Of a DNA stretch of 64,000 bases, positions 43,173 to 50,855 are shown piece after piece; the stretch's first letter is position 1; every line of letters begins with the position of its first letter. The stretch is taken from contig JBJKVF010000006.1 in assembly GCA_045562755.1 (NCBI GenBank), forward strand, positions 682,001 through 746,000, read 5' to 3'. The notes under the pieces were generated by a model that did not search any database, was not told the DNA's origin, and worked only from the letters and a program-made list of their open reading frames with translations. This DNA comes from GCA-002708145 sp045562755. Its GTDB lineage: Bacteria > Chloroflexota > Dehalococcoidia > Lucifugimonadales > Lucifugimonadaceae. The position numbers and the translations under genes are program-made.

Positions 43173-45200
43173 ATGACTAGTAGCAATTACTCAAATCACA
43201 ACACATCCTCAGTAAAAATTTCTGAAATTTTAGATGGAGATTTAGATAAACCATATAAAAACATTAAAACACACGCAGAGGGGCCCAAAGGAAAAGTTCC
43301 TTTTACTGAGGATTTTCTAATTAATGAACCAAGTGGGAATCATTTCGGAATGACTCAAAACGCTGGAATGGGATGGGAGCCTTCAGAGTTACTTAGAAAA
43401 CAGTTCATGATATTGTCTACTTCTGGTGGGATTAAAAGTGAAGATGGCGAAACTGTAGCATTAGGTTTACACACTGGGCATTTTGAACTTAGAGATATGG
43501 TTATATCAGCTGCAAATGAGTTTAAAAAATTGAAATCTGTACCATTTGCCGCATTTTGTTCAGATCCTTGTGATGGCAGAACTCAAGGAACAACTGGCAT
43601 GTTAGATTCATTACCTTACAGAAATGATGCTGCACAAGTTTTTAGAAGGATAGCAAGGTCACTTCCAACTGTTAGAGGTGTGATGGGAATAGCTTCATGT
43701 GATAAAGGCTTACCTGCTATGATGATGGCATTAGCTGGATTGCACTCACTTCCTGTTGTTATTGTTCCTGGGGGAACAACATTGAAGCCATATATTGGGG
43801 AAGATACTGGTCAAATACAATCAATTGGAGCAAGATTTGCTCAAGGAGAAGTAACTTTAGAATATGCCCAAGATGTTGGTTGTAGATCCTGTGCGTCTCC
43901 TGGTGGAGGTTGCCAATTTTTAGGTACTGCAGGAACATCTCAAGTTGTTTCTGAATCATTAGGTTTAGCAATAACCCACTCAGCACTTTCACCAAGCGGC
44001 ACAGAAGTATGGTTTGATATAGCAAAAAGATCAGCTAGAGCATTGGTATATATGGAAAAAGAAGGAATAACATCACAAAATATACTCGAAGATCATTCAT
44101 TTGAAAATGCTATGGTTGTTCATGCTGCTTGCGGTGGATCCACAAACCTACTTCTTCATACTCCAGCAATAGCACATTCGGCTGGAAGAGAAAGAATGAC
44201 TGTTGAAGATTGGAATAAGATCAATTTAAATGTACCTAGATTGGTAGACGTTTTACCAAACGGACCTGTTGGTCATCCAACGACGCAACTCTACGCTGCT
44301 GGGGGTGTGCCAGAAGTCATGTTATATTTAAGAGAGCTAGGCTTATTAAATACCTCAGTAAAAACTGTTACGGGAAATTCACTAGATGAAAATTTAAACT
44401 GGTGGAAGGATTCCGAAAGAAGATATGAAGTAAGAAAGTATTTGAGAGAGGTAGACAAAATTGATCCTGAAGATGTTATTTCTTCACCTAAGAAAGCTAA
44501 ACACAGAGGATTAACAAGCACTGTAACTTTTCCAAAAGGAAATATTGCACCCGAAGGTTCAGTTATTAAAAGTACAGCAATAGACCCATCAGTAGTTGAT
44601 GAAGATGGTGTTTATAGAAATATCGGCAAAGCAAGAGTTTTTAGATCTGAAAGATCAGCAATGGCTGCAATTAAATCAAGGGATGATAGTCAAAAAATTA
44701 AGGCTGGAGATATCATGGTTGTCACTTGTGGAGGTCCTCTTGGAACAGGCATGGAAGAAGTTTATCAGCTTACTGCAGCTCTAAGACATCTTTCATATGG
44801 AAAGCAAGTTGCGCTCATTACCGATGCAAGGTTTTCTGGAGTTTCAACAGGCGCTTGTATAGGGCATGTAGGTCCTGAGGCTTTAGCTGGAGGCCCAATA
44901 GGAAAAGTTATTGACGGCGATGTTATTGAGATAGTAATTGATAGAAATACTCTTTCAGGTTCAATTAATCTTATTGGACATGGAAAAAAGATAGTTGATT
45001 CAGCATGGGGGACAGAGGAAATATCAAAGCGCCCTCCACCGCTTGATTTAGCACCTCATCCAAAATTGCCTGATGATTCAAGGCTTTGGGCTGCATTACA
45101 ATCTGCAAGTGGTGGAACGTGGGGAGGGTGTGTTTATGATGTTGACAGTATTATTGAAGTGATAGAGGCTGGAAAAAAAGCACTATCTAAAAAGCTTTAA
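43173..45200 (+). CDS. IlvD/Edd-family dehydratase, YjhG/YagF (D-xylonate dehydratase) type
   Basis: A 675-residue Fe-S dehydratase of the IlvD/Edd family, closest in length and motif layout to the YjhG/YagF group. Candidate cluster cysteines are Cys133 (Ser-Asp-Pro-Cys-Asp-Gly), Cys176 (Ala-Ser-Cys-Asp-Lys) and Cys247 (Gly-Gly-Cys-Gln). It would dehydrate D-xylonate or a related sugar acid. An AAGGATA ribosome site precedes the ATG. It ends 10 bases before a convergent tRNA-Asp. It is unrelated by fold to the enolase-type dehydratases nearby but does the same chemistry. Confidence 0.87.
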   Translation: MTSSNYSNHNTSSVKISEILDGDLDKPYKNIKTHAEGPKGKVPFTEDFLINEPSGNHFGMTQNAGMGWEPSELLRKQFMILSTSGGIKSEDGETVALGLHTGHFELRDMVISAANEFKKLKSVPFAAFCSDPCDGRTQGTTGMLDSLPYRNDAAQVFRRIARSLPTVRGVMGIASCDKGLPAMMMALAGLHSLPVVIVPGGTTLKPYIGEDTGQIQSIGARFAQGEVTLEYAQDVGCRSCASPGGGCQFLGTAGTSQVVSESLGLAITHSALSPSGTEVWFDIAKRSARALVYMEKEGITSQNILEDHSFENAMVVHAACGGSTNLLLHTPAIAHSAGRERMTVEDWNKINLNVPRLVDVLPNGPVGHPTTQLYAAGGVPEVMLYLRELGLLNTSVKTVTGNSLDENLNWWKDSERRYEVRKYLREVDKIDPEDVISSPKKAKHRGLTSTVTFPKGNIAPEGSVIKSTAIDPSVVDEDGVYRNIGKARVFRSERSAMAAIKSRDDSQKIKAGDIMVVTCGGPLGTGMEEVYQLTAALRHLSYGKQVALITDARFSGVSTGACIGHVGPEALAGGPIGKVIDGDVIEIVIDRNTLSGSINLIGHGKKIVDSAWGTEEISKRPPPLDLAPHPKLPDDSRLWAALQSASGGTWGGCVYDVDSIIEVIEAGKKALSKKL

Positions 45201-45210
45201 GGAATAATTT

Positions 45211-45287
45211 TGGCGATCCCGAGCAGATTCGAACTGCCGATCTCCTCCTTGACAGGGAGGCGTGTTAGGCCGCTACACCACGGGACC
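45211..45287 (-). tRNA. tRNA-Asp (GTC)
   Basis: The minus strand folds into a cloverleaf: acceptor GGTCCCG pairs with CGGGATC (one G-T), the anticodon stem CCTCC/GGAGG holds the loop CTGTCAA with anticodon GTC, and the T loop reads TTCGAAT. Discriminator G and an encoded CCA follow. Length 77 bases. Confidence 0.95.
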
Positions 45288-45388
45288 ATTATACTTTCAA
45301 TCAGTATATTCTAACAAATTTTATTAGTATAAACATTTTTGAACAAAGAAATTTACTAATATTATTTATGATTTATTATCTCTAAAAT

Positions 45389-45805
45389 TTAGTTAGAAGT
45401 CTTATATCCAGCATGCTTGATACCGGCAAAGGCAATCTCCTCATCTTCCTGAGGTGTACCACCGCTTACACCTACAGCTCCAATTATTCCTTTTTCATCA
45501 TATACAGGCAGTGCACCTTGACCAGGGATCATTCTTCCTCCTAGCATAGACATTAGCCCTTGGTGAATAGGGTTAGGTCCATTTTCAGCTAACTTACCAC
45601 TAGGCTGCATGAATGCAGCAGATGCAGCAGCCTTACCTTGACTTATATATACGCTTCTCCAAGGTGCGTCATCCTCTCGAATAAATGTGATTAAATCTCC
45701 ACGTGGATCAACAACGCTTATGCAAAAATTAGATTTCAATTCCTTAGATTTTTTTTGCGCACCTTCAATTATTTTTTTTGCAATATTTATGTTCATTGAC
45801 GGCAT
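45389..45805 (-). CDS. GlcG/HbpS family heme-binding-like protein
   Basis: A 138-residue protein of the GlcG/HbpS (DUF336) family: Ile-Ser-Val-Val-Asp-Pro-Arg-Gly, Ser-x-Gly-Lys-Ala-Ala-Ala-Ser, Pro-Gly-Gln-Gly-Ala-Leu-Pro-Val, and a terminal Gly-Ala-Val-Gly-Val-Ser-Gly-Gly. Members bind heme or corrinoids or accompany small-molecule oxidation genes; the role here is open. The ATG at 45805 follows AAAGGAAC; an upstream in-frame ATG at 45820 is less likely. Confidence 0.8.
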   Translation of the reverse strand: MPSMNINIAKKIIEGAQKKSKELKSNFCISVVDPRGDLITFIREDDAPWRSVYISQGKAAASAAFMQPSGKLAENGPNPIHQGLMSMLGGRMIPGQGALPVYDEKGIIGAVGVSGGTPQEDEEIAFAGIKHAGYKTSN

Positions 45806-45870
45806 ATTTGTTCCTTTCATATCATTTGATATAAGAGATTTATAAGAAAATCTCTAGCACTACATTAATA

Positions 45871-46110
45871 TCAACCATAATTACATCCAATTCCTTTATA
45901 TCCTATCTCAACTGTACCGTCACTTCTAACTAAAACCGGCGTAATCCTATCTCCACCAGATAATTTTTCAACCTCACTCCATAAACTTGGATTAATAGAA
46001 ACATCAAGCTCTTCAAAAATTTCATTCTGACTCAATAAATCTTCTTTTAGTAGATCGCAATAACCACACGTAGGGTGGGTATAGATGGTATTAATATTTT
46101 TTTTGTTCAT
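45871..46110 (-). CDS. glutaredoxin-like protein
   Basis: A 79-residue thioredoxin-fold protein with the redox motif Cys15-Gly-Tyr-Cys18 preceded by Tyr-Thr-His-Pro-Thr, and a Thr-Pro-Val-Leu-Val cis-proline segment. It resembles small NrdH/glutaredoxin-like proteins. It lies just downstream of the rpoB promoter region, in the opposite direction. Confidence 0.82.
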   Translation of the reverse strand: MNKKNINTIYTHPTCGYCDLLKEDLLSQNEIFEELDVSINPSLWSEVEKLSGGDRITPVLVRSDGTVEIGYKGIGCNYG

Positions 46111-46187
46111 TTTTGTCTAAAATGCATGTTTTTTCAAAAGTTTAACATAAAAAAGTATAATTTACTTCAGATAAACCCAGAAGATTA

Positions 46188-46216
46188 TTGACATTTGTTG
46201 TAAACTAAGCTTAAAT
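46188..46216 (+). promoter_or_regulatory. sigma70-type promoter upstream of rpoB
   Basis: A perfect TTGACA (46188-46193) is followed after 17 bases by TTAAAT (46211-46216), a 4/6 match to TATAAT. It would give an untranslated leader of about 155 bases. The -10 is not ideal, so the exact start is uncertain. Confidence 0.55.
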
Positions 46217-46297
46217 ATAAGTTCGTCTGAAAAATAATCAATATAAATATAGCTCTGATTAACTGTTTATTTCACATAAATTAAATAAATTTAAATT

Positions 46298-46319
46298 AAC
46301 GCCTTCTTGTGCGTTTTTT
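46298..46319 (+). terminator. small hairpin plus T-run in the rpoB leader (possible attenuator)
   Basis: AACGC and GCGTT form a 5-base stem around an 8-base loop, followed by a run of T. It lies between the predicted promoter and rpoB. The stem is short; it may be an attenuator or coincidence. Confidence 0.3.
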
Positions 46320-46378
46320 CTAGTTTAAAATTAGTTATTTTTTCGTCGATTATAAAAAAATAATACGAGGTGTAAATC

Positions 46379-49300
46379 ATGGTAATTGCTGATCGCAAGC
46401 TACTGGCTTCAGAGCATTCAAAATATAAGTCTTTTACCACTAGTGTAAACAGTTCAAATTCTTCTGTTTCTATTCCAAATCTTTTGCAGGTGCAAATAAA
46501 TTCTTTTGAATGGTTTAAAAAACAGGGTCTTAAGGATCTATTGAGCGAAATTAATCCTATAGAGGATTTCACTGGAGGAAGATTTGAACTAAAATTTCTA
46601 GGGCATGAAATTAGAGGTCCAAAGAAACTCAAGGTTAAGATTGATAAAGAGGATGGATCAGTAGAACAGAAAGAGATAGATCTTGATGAATTGGAATCTC
46701 GCAAGCGAGAGATAACTTATGCTGCTCCTCTATACGTAACAGTTCAACTAGTTATAAGAGAAACTGGCGAGATCAAAGAACAAACACTATTTTTTGGTGA
46801 TATACCAATGATGACCAAAAATGGAACATTCATCATTAACGGTGCTGAGAGGGTTGTTGTTTCTCAATTAGTTAGGTCTCCTGGTGCTTACTTCACAACG
46901 GCAACTGATATTTCAACTGGCAGAGAACTCTGTAATGCAAAATTAATACCATACAGAGGTGCTTGGATTGAGCTTGAGACTAGTATTAAGGATATATTGA
47001 CAGTAAAAATTGATAGAAAAAGAAAAGCGCCTATTACAACCTTATTGAGGGCTCTTGGATGGGAGTCTGATAAAGAAATCTTAGATTTATTTAGTGACAT
47101 TGATGACAATCCTGATCATAAATACATTGAATCTACACTAAAAAGAGATACTGCTTCTACTAATAGAGAGGAAGCTCTACTCGAATTCTATAGAAGGCTT
47201 AGACCTGGTGAACCACCTAATCTAGAAAATGCAGAAGAATTGATTCAAAGTCTTTTTTTTAATGACCGAAAATATGACTTGGGAAGAGTTGGAAGATACA
47301 AATTAAACAAAAGATTAGAATTAGATGTTAAAAAGAGAACTTTAACAAAAAATGATTTTGTTCAGATGATACGAAGAATGATAGGTATTAACAATGGTAA
47401 AGTTACAAGGGATGATATTGACCATCTTGGTAATAGAAGAGTTAGGGCTGTTGGCGAGCTTGTCCAAAACCAGATAAGAGTTGGTTTACTGAGAATGGAG
47501 AGAGTAGTAAAAGAACGTATGTCTACTCAGATGGATTCAACAAGTACTACTCCCGCGGCATTAGTTAATATTAGACCGATAGTAGCGTCAGTAAGAGAGT
47601 TTTTTGGTGGATCTCAATTATCTCAATTTATGGATCAAACTAATCCGCTTTCCGAGCTAACTCACAAGAGAAGATTATCCGCACTTGGTCCTGGAGGACT
47701 TTCAAGGGAAAGAGCCGGTTTTGATGTTAGAGATGTTCACTCTTCTCACTATGGTAGAATCTGCCCAATTGAAACGCCTGAAGGGCCTAACATTGGTCTT
47801 TTAGGATCTTTTTCAACTTTTGCAAGATTAAATGATTATGGTTTTATCGAAACTTTATATAGAAAAGTGAGCAAGAAAATCAAATCAAACGATAAAAATT
47901 TGGTTGGAAAAACTTTAACTGATGATATTAAAGAAATTTCTCAAGCTAAGTCAAATACTATTATAACAATTGAGATTGCTGAAAAAATCAATGAACTTAA
48001 TCCAGTTTCAGATATCTCGGTAAAGCCTTATATTACAGACTCAAAAGATGATTTAGTTTACTTGTCTGCAGATGATGAAGAAAAGTACATTATAGGGCAA
48101 GCTAATACAGTAATTGATTCAAATGGACAGATTTCATCTGAACTTGTAGAGGTTAGAGAAGGTGGAGCTGAATCTTTCTCCAAAGTGCCTAATAATCAAA
48201 TTGATTATATCGATGTTTCTCCAATGCAAATTGTTAGTGTTTCAACTGCGCTAATTCCTTTTTTGGAACATGATGATGCTAACAGGGCATTAATGGGCTC
48301 TAACATGCAGAGGCAGGCGGTACCATTATTAATCCCTCAGGCTCCATTAGTTGGAACAGGAATGGAATGGAGGGTTGCACAGGATTCTGGCCAAGTGCTA
48401 CTTTCTGAAGTTAATGGTGTAGTGACTAGTTCCACCAGTGATACTGTTTCTGTGATTGATAAAAATGGTAAAAAACATAACTATGATCTTATAAAGTATG
48501 ATAGATCTAATCAAGGAACATCAATTAATCAGCATCCTATTGTTAATAAAGGCGATTTGATTACAGAGGGCTCTCCTCTTGCTGATAGCTCGTCTACCGA
48601 TAATGGAGAATTAGCCTTGGGCCAAAACCTTATTGTTGGATTTATGAGTTTTAATGGTTACAACTATGAAGATGCCATCATTTTGAATGAAGACTTGGTG
48701 AAATATGATAGATTTACTTCTATTCATATTGAAAAACATGAAATAGAAGCCCGGGATACAAAGCTTGGCCCCGAAGAGATTACTCGCGATATTCCAAATG
48801 TTGGCGAGGAAAGTTTAAGAGATTTAGATGAAGAAGGAATAGTTCGTATAGGTGCATGGGTTTCAGCAGGAGATATATTAGTAGGAAAAATTACTCCCAA
48901 GGGTGAAACTGAGCTTACTGCAGAAGAAAAGTTGTTAAGGGCGATTTTTGGAGAAAAAGCTAGAGATGTAAAAGATTCCAGTTTAAGGGTCCCTCATGGA
49001 CAAAGCGGCAAAGTCATTGATGTTAGGGTGCTAACAAAGCAAAGCGGGGATCATTTATCCGCAGGTGTAACAAAATTAATCAGAGTTTGGATAGCTCACA
49101 CTAGGAAGATTAGTCAAGGTGACAAGATGGCTGGAAGGCATGGTAATAAAGGTGTGGTGGCAAAAATTTTACCAAGAGAAGATATGCCCTACCTAGAGGA
49201 TGGTACTCCTCTTGATATAGTGCTAAATCCTATTGGAGTTCCTTCTAGAATGAACCTAGGTCAACTTTTAGAAACTCATCTTGGTTGGGCTGCTCATTCA

Positions 49301-50401
49301 CTTAACTACACTGCAAGGACTCCAGTTTTTGATAGTGCTTCAGATGTAGTAATCGAAGATCAGCTTGCAAGGGCATGGTTTGTTTCAGAATCTAAAGCTA
49401 ATGAACCAAATGATATCGATTCGAAAAATGTAAATTGGGACAAAGTCGAACAATATTTGGATGAAAAAGGTTTTGATAAAGATAAATTATGGAGTGATGC
49501 CACTTCTAATAGAGGTACTGCGAGGCAGGCTTGTATGCAAATTTGGCTAAAAGATTACTGTGATTTTGACGCATCTAAATTAAAACCTACAGAAGTTATG
49601 CAAAAATGTTTATCTATCTCTAGGGAAAATAATTTGTCTGCTCCAATCTTTGGTAAACAAAAGGTTATTGATGGAGCTACAGGTATTCCTTTTGATCAAC
49701 CAATAACTGTTGGAAATGTATACATACTAAAACTAATCCACTTAGTAGAAGACAAAATACACGCCAGATCAACAGGTCCATATTCATTAATTACTCAGCA
49801 ACCCCTTGGTGGAAAGGCACAGTTCGGTGGGCAAAGATTTGGTGAAATGGAAGTATGGGCATTAGAAGCCTATTCTGCTGCATATACATTACAAGAGATG
49901 CTAACAGTAAAATCAGATGATGTAATTGGAAGGGTAAAGGCTTACGAAGCAATTGTAAAAGGTGAGGAAATAATACAGCCTGGGTTACCAGAATCATTTC
50001 ATGTATTACTTAAGGAATTACAGGGTCTAGGCCTTTCAGTTGAGTTGTTAAATGAAGATATTGACAAGTATATAGACTTAGAAAAAAGTGACAAAGATGA
50101 CGGAATTACAACACCAATTGGCTGGGATGATATTAGTGAAGAGCCTTTAGAGTTATTAGAAATAGAGGAACTAAATCTTAACGATAATTCTAATGTTGTG
50201 TCTGAGGATACAGATGATGAATCAGAAGAGTCTGATGAAGGTGAAAATGAAGAACAAATAGACGATGATTCCGTTGTCAACTTAGAAGAAGGTCAAATTG
50301 AAGAAATAGATGAATCAATATTAGATATAGAATTCGAAAATATTGATTCTGAGGACTCTGAAACAAAAGATAATATAGAAGAACCAGAACTTGAAGATTA
50401 A
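46379..50401 (+). CDS. rpoB: RNA polymerase subunit beta
   Basis: At 1340 residues this contains the standard beta regions, including Gly-Ala-Glu-Arg-Val-Val-Val-Ser-Gln-Leu-Val-Arg-Ser-Pro-Gly, the rifampicin region with Ser-Gln-Leu-Ser-Gln-Phe-Met-Asp-Gln-Thr-Asn-Pro, Gly-Pro-Asn-Ile-Gly-Leu and Gly-Asp-Lys-Met-Ala-Gly-Arg-His-Gly-Asn-Lys-Gly. The last ~100 residues form a Glu/Asp-rich tail beyond the conserved end. An ACGAGGTG ribosome site precedes the ATG. rplJ/rplL are not upstream. rpoC follows after 37 bases. Confidence 0.97.
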   Translation: MVIADRKLLASEHSKYKSFTTSVNSSNSSVSIPNLLQVQINSFEWFKKQGLKDLLSEINPIEDFTGGRFELKFLGHEIRGPKKLKVKIDKEDGSVEQKEIDLDELESRKREITYAAPLYVTVQLVIRETGEIKEQTLFFGDIPMMTKNGTFIINGAERVVVSQLVRSPGAYFTTATDISTGRELCNAKLIPYRGAWIELETSIKDILTVKIDRKRKAPITTLLRALGWESDKEILDLFSDIDDNPDHKYIESTLKRDTASTNREEALLEFYRRLRPGEPPNLENAEELIQSLFFNDRKYDLGRVGRYKLNKRLELDVKKRTLTKNDFVQMIRRMIGINNGKVTRDDIDHLGNRRVRAVGELVQNQIRVGLLRMERVVKERMSTQMDSTSTTPAALVNIRPIVASVREFFGGSQLSQFMDQTNPLSELTHKRRLSALGPGGLSRERAGFDVRDVHSSHYGRICPIETPEGPNIGLLGSFSTFARLNDYGFIETLYRKVSKKIKSNDKNLVGKTLTDDIKEISQAKSNTIITIEIAEKINELNPVSDISVKPYITDSKDDLVYLSADDEEKYIIGQANTVIDSNGQISSELVEVREGGAESFSKVPNNQIDYIDVSPMQIVSVSTALIPFLEHDDANRALMGSNMQRQAVPLLIPQAPLVGTGMEWRVAQDSGQVLLSEVNGVVTSSTSDTVSVIDKNGKKHNYDLIKYDRSNQGTSINQHPIVNKGDLITEGSPLADSSSTDNGELALGQNLIVGFMSFNGYNYEDAIILNEDLVKYDRFTSIHIEKHEIEARDTKLGPEEITRDIPNVGEESLRDLDEEGIVRIGAWVSAGDILVGKITPKGETELTAEEKLLRAIFGEKARDVKDSSLRVPHGQSGKVIDVRVLTKQSGDHLSAGVTKLIRVWIAHTRKISQGDKMAGRHGNKGVVAKILPREDMPYLEDGTPLDIVLNPIGVPSRMNLGQLLETHLGWAAHSLNYTARTPVFDSASDVVIEDQLARAWFVSESKANEPNDIDSKNVNWDKVEQYLDEKGFDKDKLWSDATSNRGTARQACMQIWLKDYCDFDASKLKPTEVMQKCLSISRENNLSAPIFGKQKVIDGATGIPFDQPITVGNVYILKLIHLVEDKIHARSTGPYSLITQQPLGGKAQFGGQRFGEMEVWALEAYSAAYTLQEMLTVKSDDVIGRVKAYEAIVKGEEIIQPGLPESFHVLLKELQGLGLSVELLNEDIDKYIDLEKSDKDDGITTPIGWDDISEEPLELLEIEELNLNDNSNVVSEDTDDESEESDEGENEEQIDDDSVVNLEEGQIEEIDESILDIEFENIDSEDSETKDNIEEPELED

Positions 50402-50438
50402 CGAAAATAAACAAGAAATTAAAAGTTAGGAAATATTT

Positions 50439-50855
50439 ATGGCGCAATCTGGAACAGACTTTAATGCTATTAGGATATCACTTGCCTCTCCTGAGCAGGT
50501 GAAGGCATGGTCTTATGGAGAAGTGACTAAACCTGAAACGATAAATTACAGAACTCTTAGGCCTGAAAAAGATGGTTTATTCTGTGAAAAAATTTTTGGT
50601 CCTACAAAGGATTGGGAATGTTATTGCGGGAAATACAAAAAAATTAGGTATAAAGGTGTTGTTTGTGATAGATGTGGTGTGGAAGTTGCTCGATCCAAGG
50701 TTAGGCGTGAGAGGATGGGACATATTAGGTTAGCTGCGCCTGTTGCCCATATTTGGTTTTCTAAAAGTACTCCATCTCGTTTAGGTTTATTACTCGATAT
50801 ATCCCCTGGTAATTTTGGAGCGAGTTCTATACTTTGCCCAATACATTGTTACTAA
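50439..50855 (+). CDS. rpoC: RNA polymerase subunit beta', N-terminal part before a frameshift
   Basis: The first ~124 residues are normal beta': Thr-Ile-Asn-Tyr-Arg-Thr and the first zinc site with Cys61, Cys63, Cys76 and Cys79, then Gly-His-Ile-x-Leu-Ala-Ala-Pro-Val and Leu-Leu-Leu-Asp-Ile-Ser-Pro. At 50813-50816 (four T) the frame shifts: here it reads Asn-Phe-Gly-Ala-Ser and stops at 50853-50855, while the expected Leu-Glu-Arg-Val-x-Tyr-Phe lies in the next frame. Deleting one T restores a ~1449-residue protein. As rpoC is essential, a sequencing or assembly error is the simplest explanation. Confidence 0.9.
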   Translation: MAQSGTDFNAIRISLASPEQVKAWSYGEVTKPETINYRTLRPEKDGLFCEKIFGPTKDWECYCGKYKKIRYKGVVCDRCGVEVARSKVRRERMGHIRLAAPVAHIWFSKSTPSRLGLLLDISPGNFGASSILCPIHCY

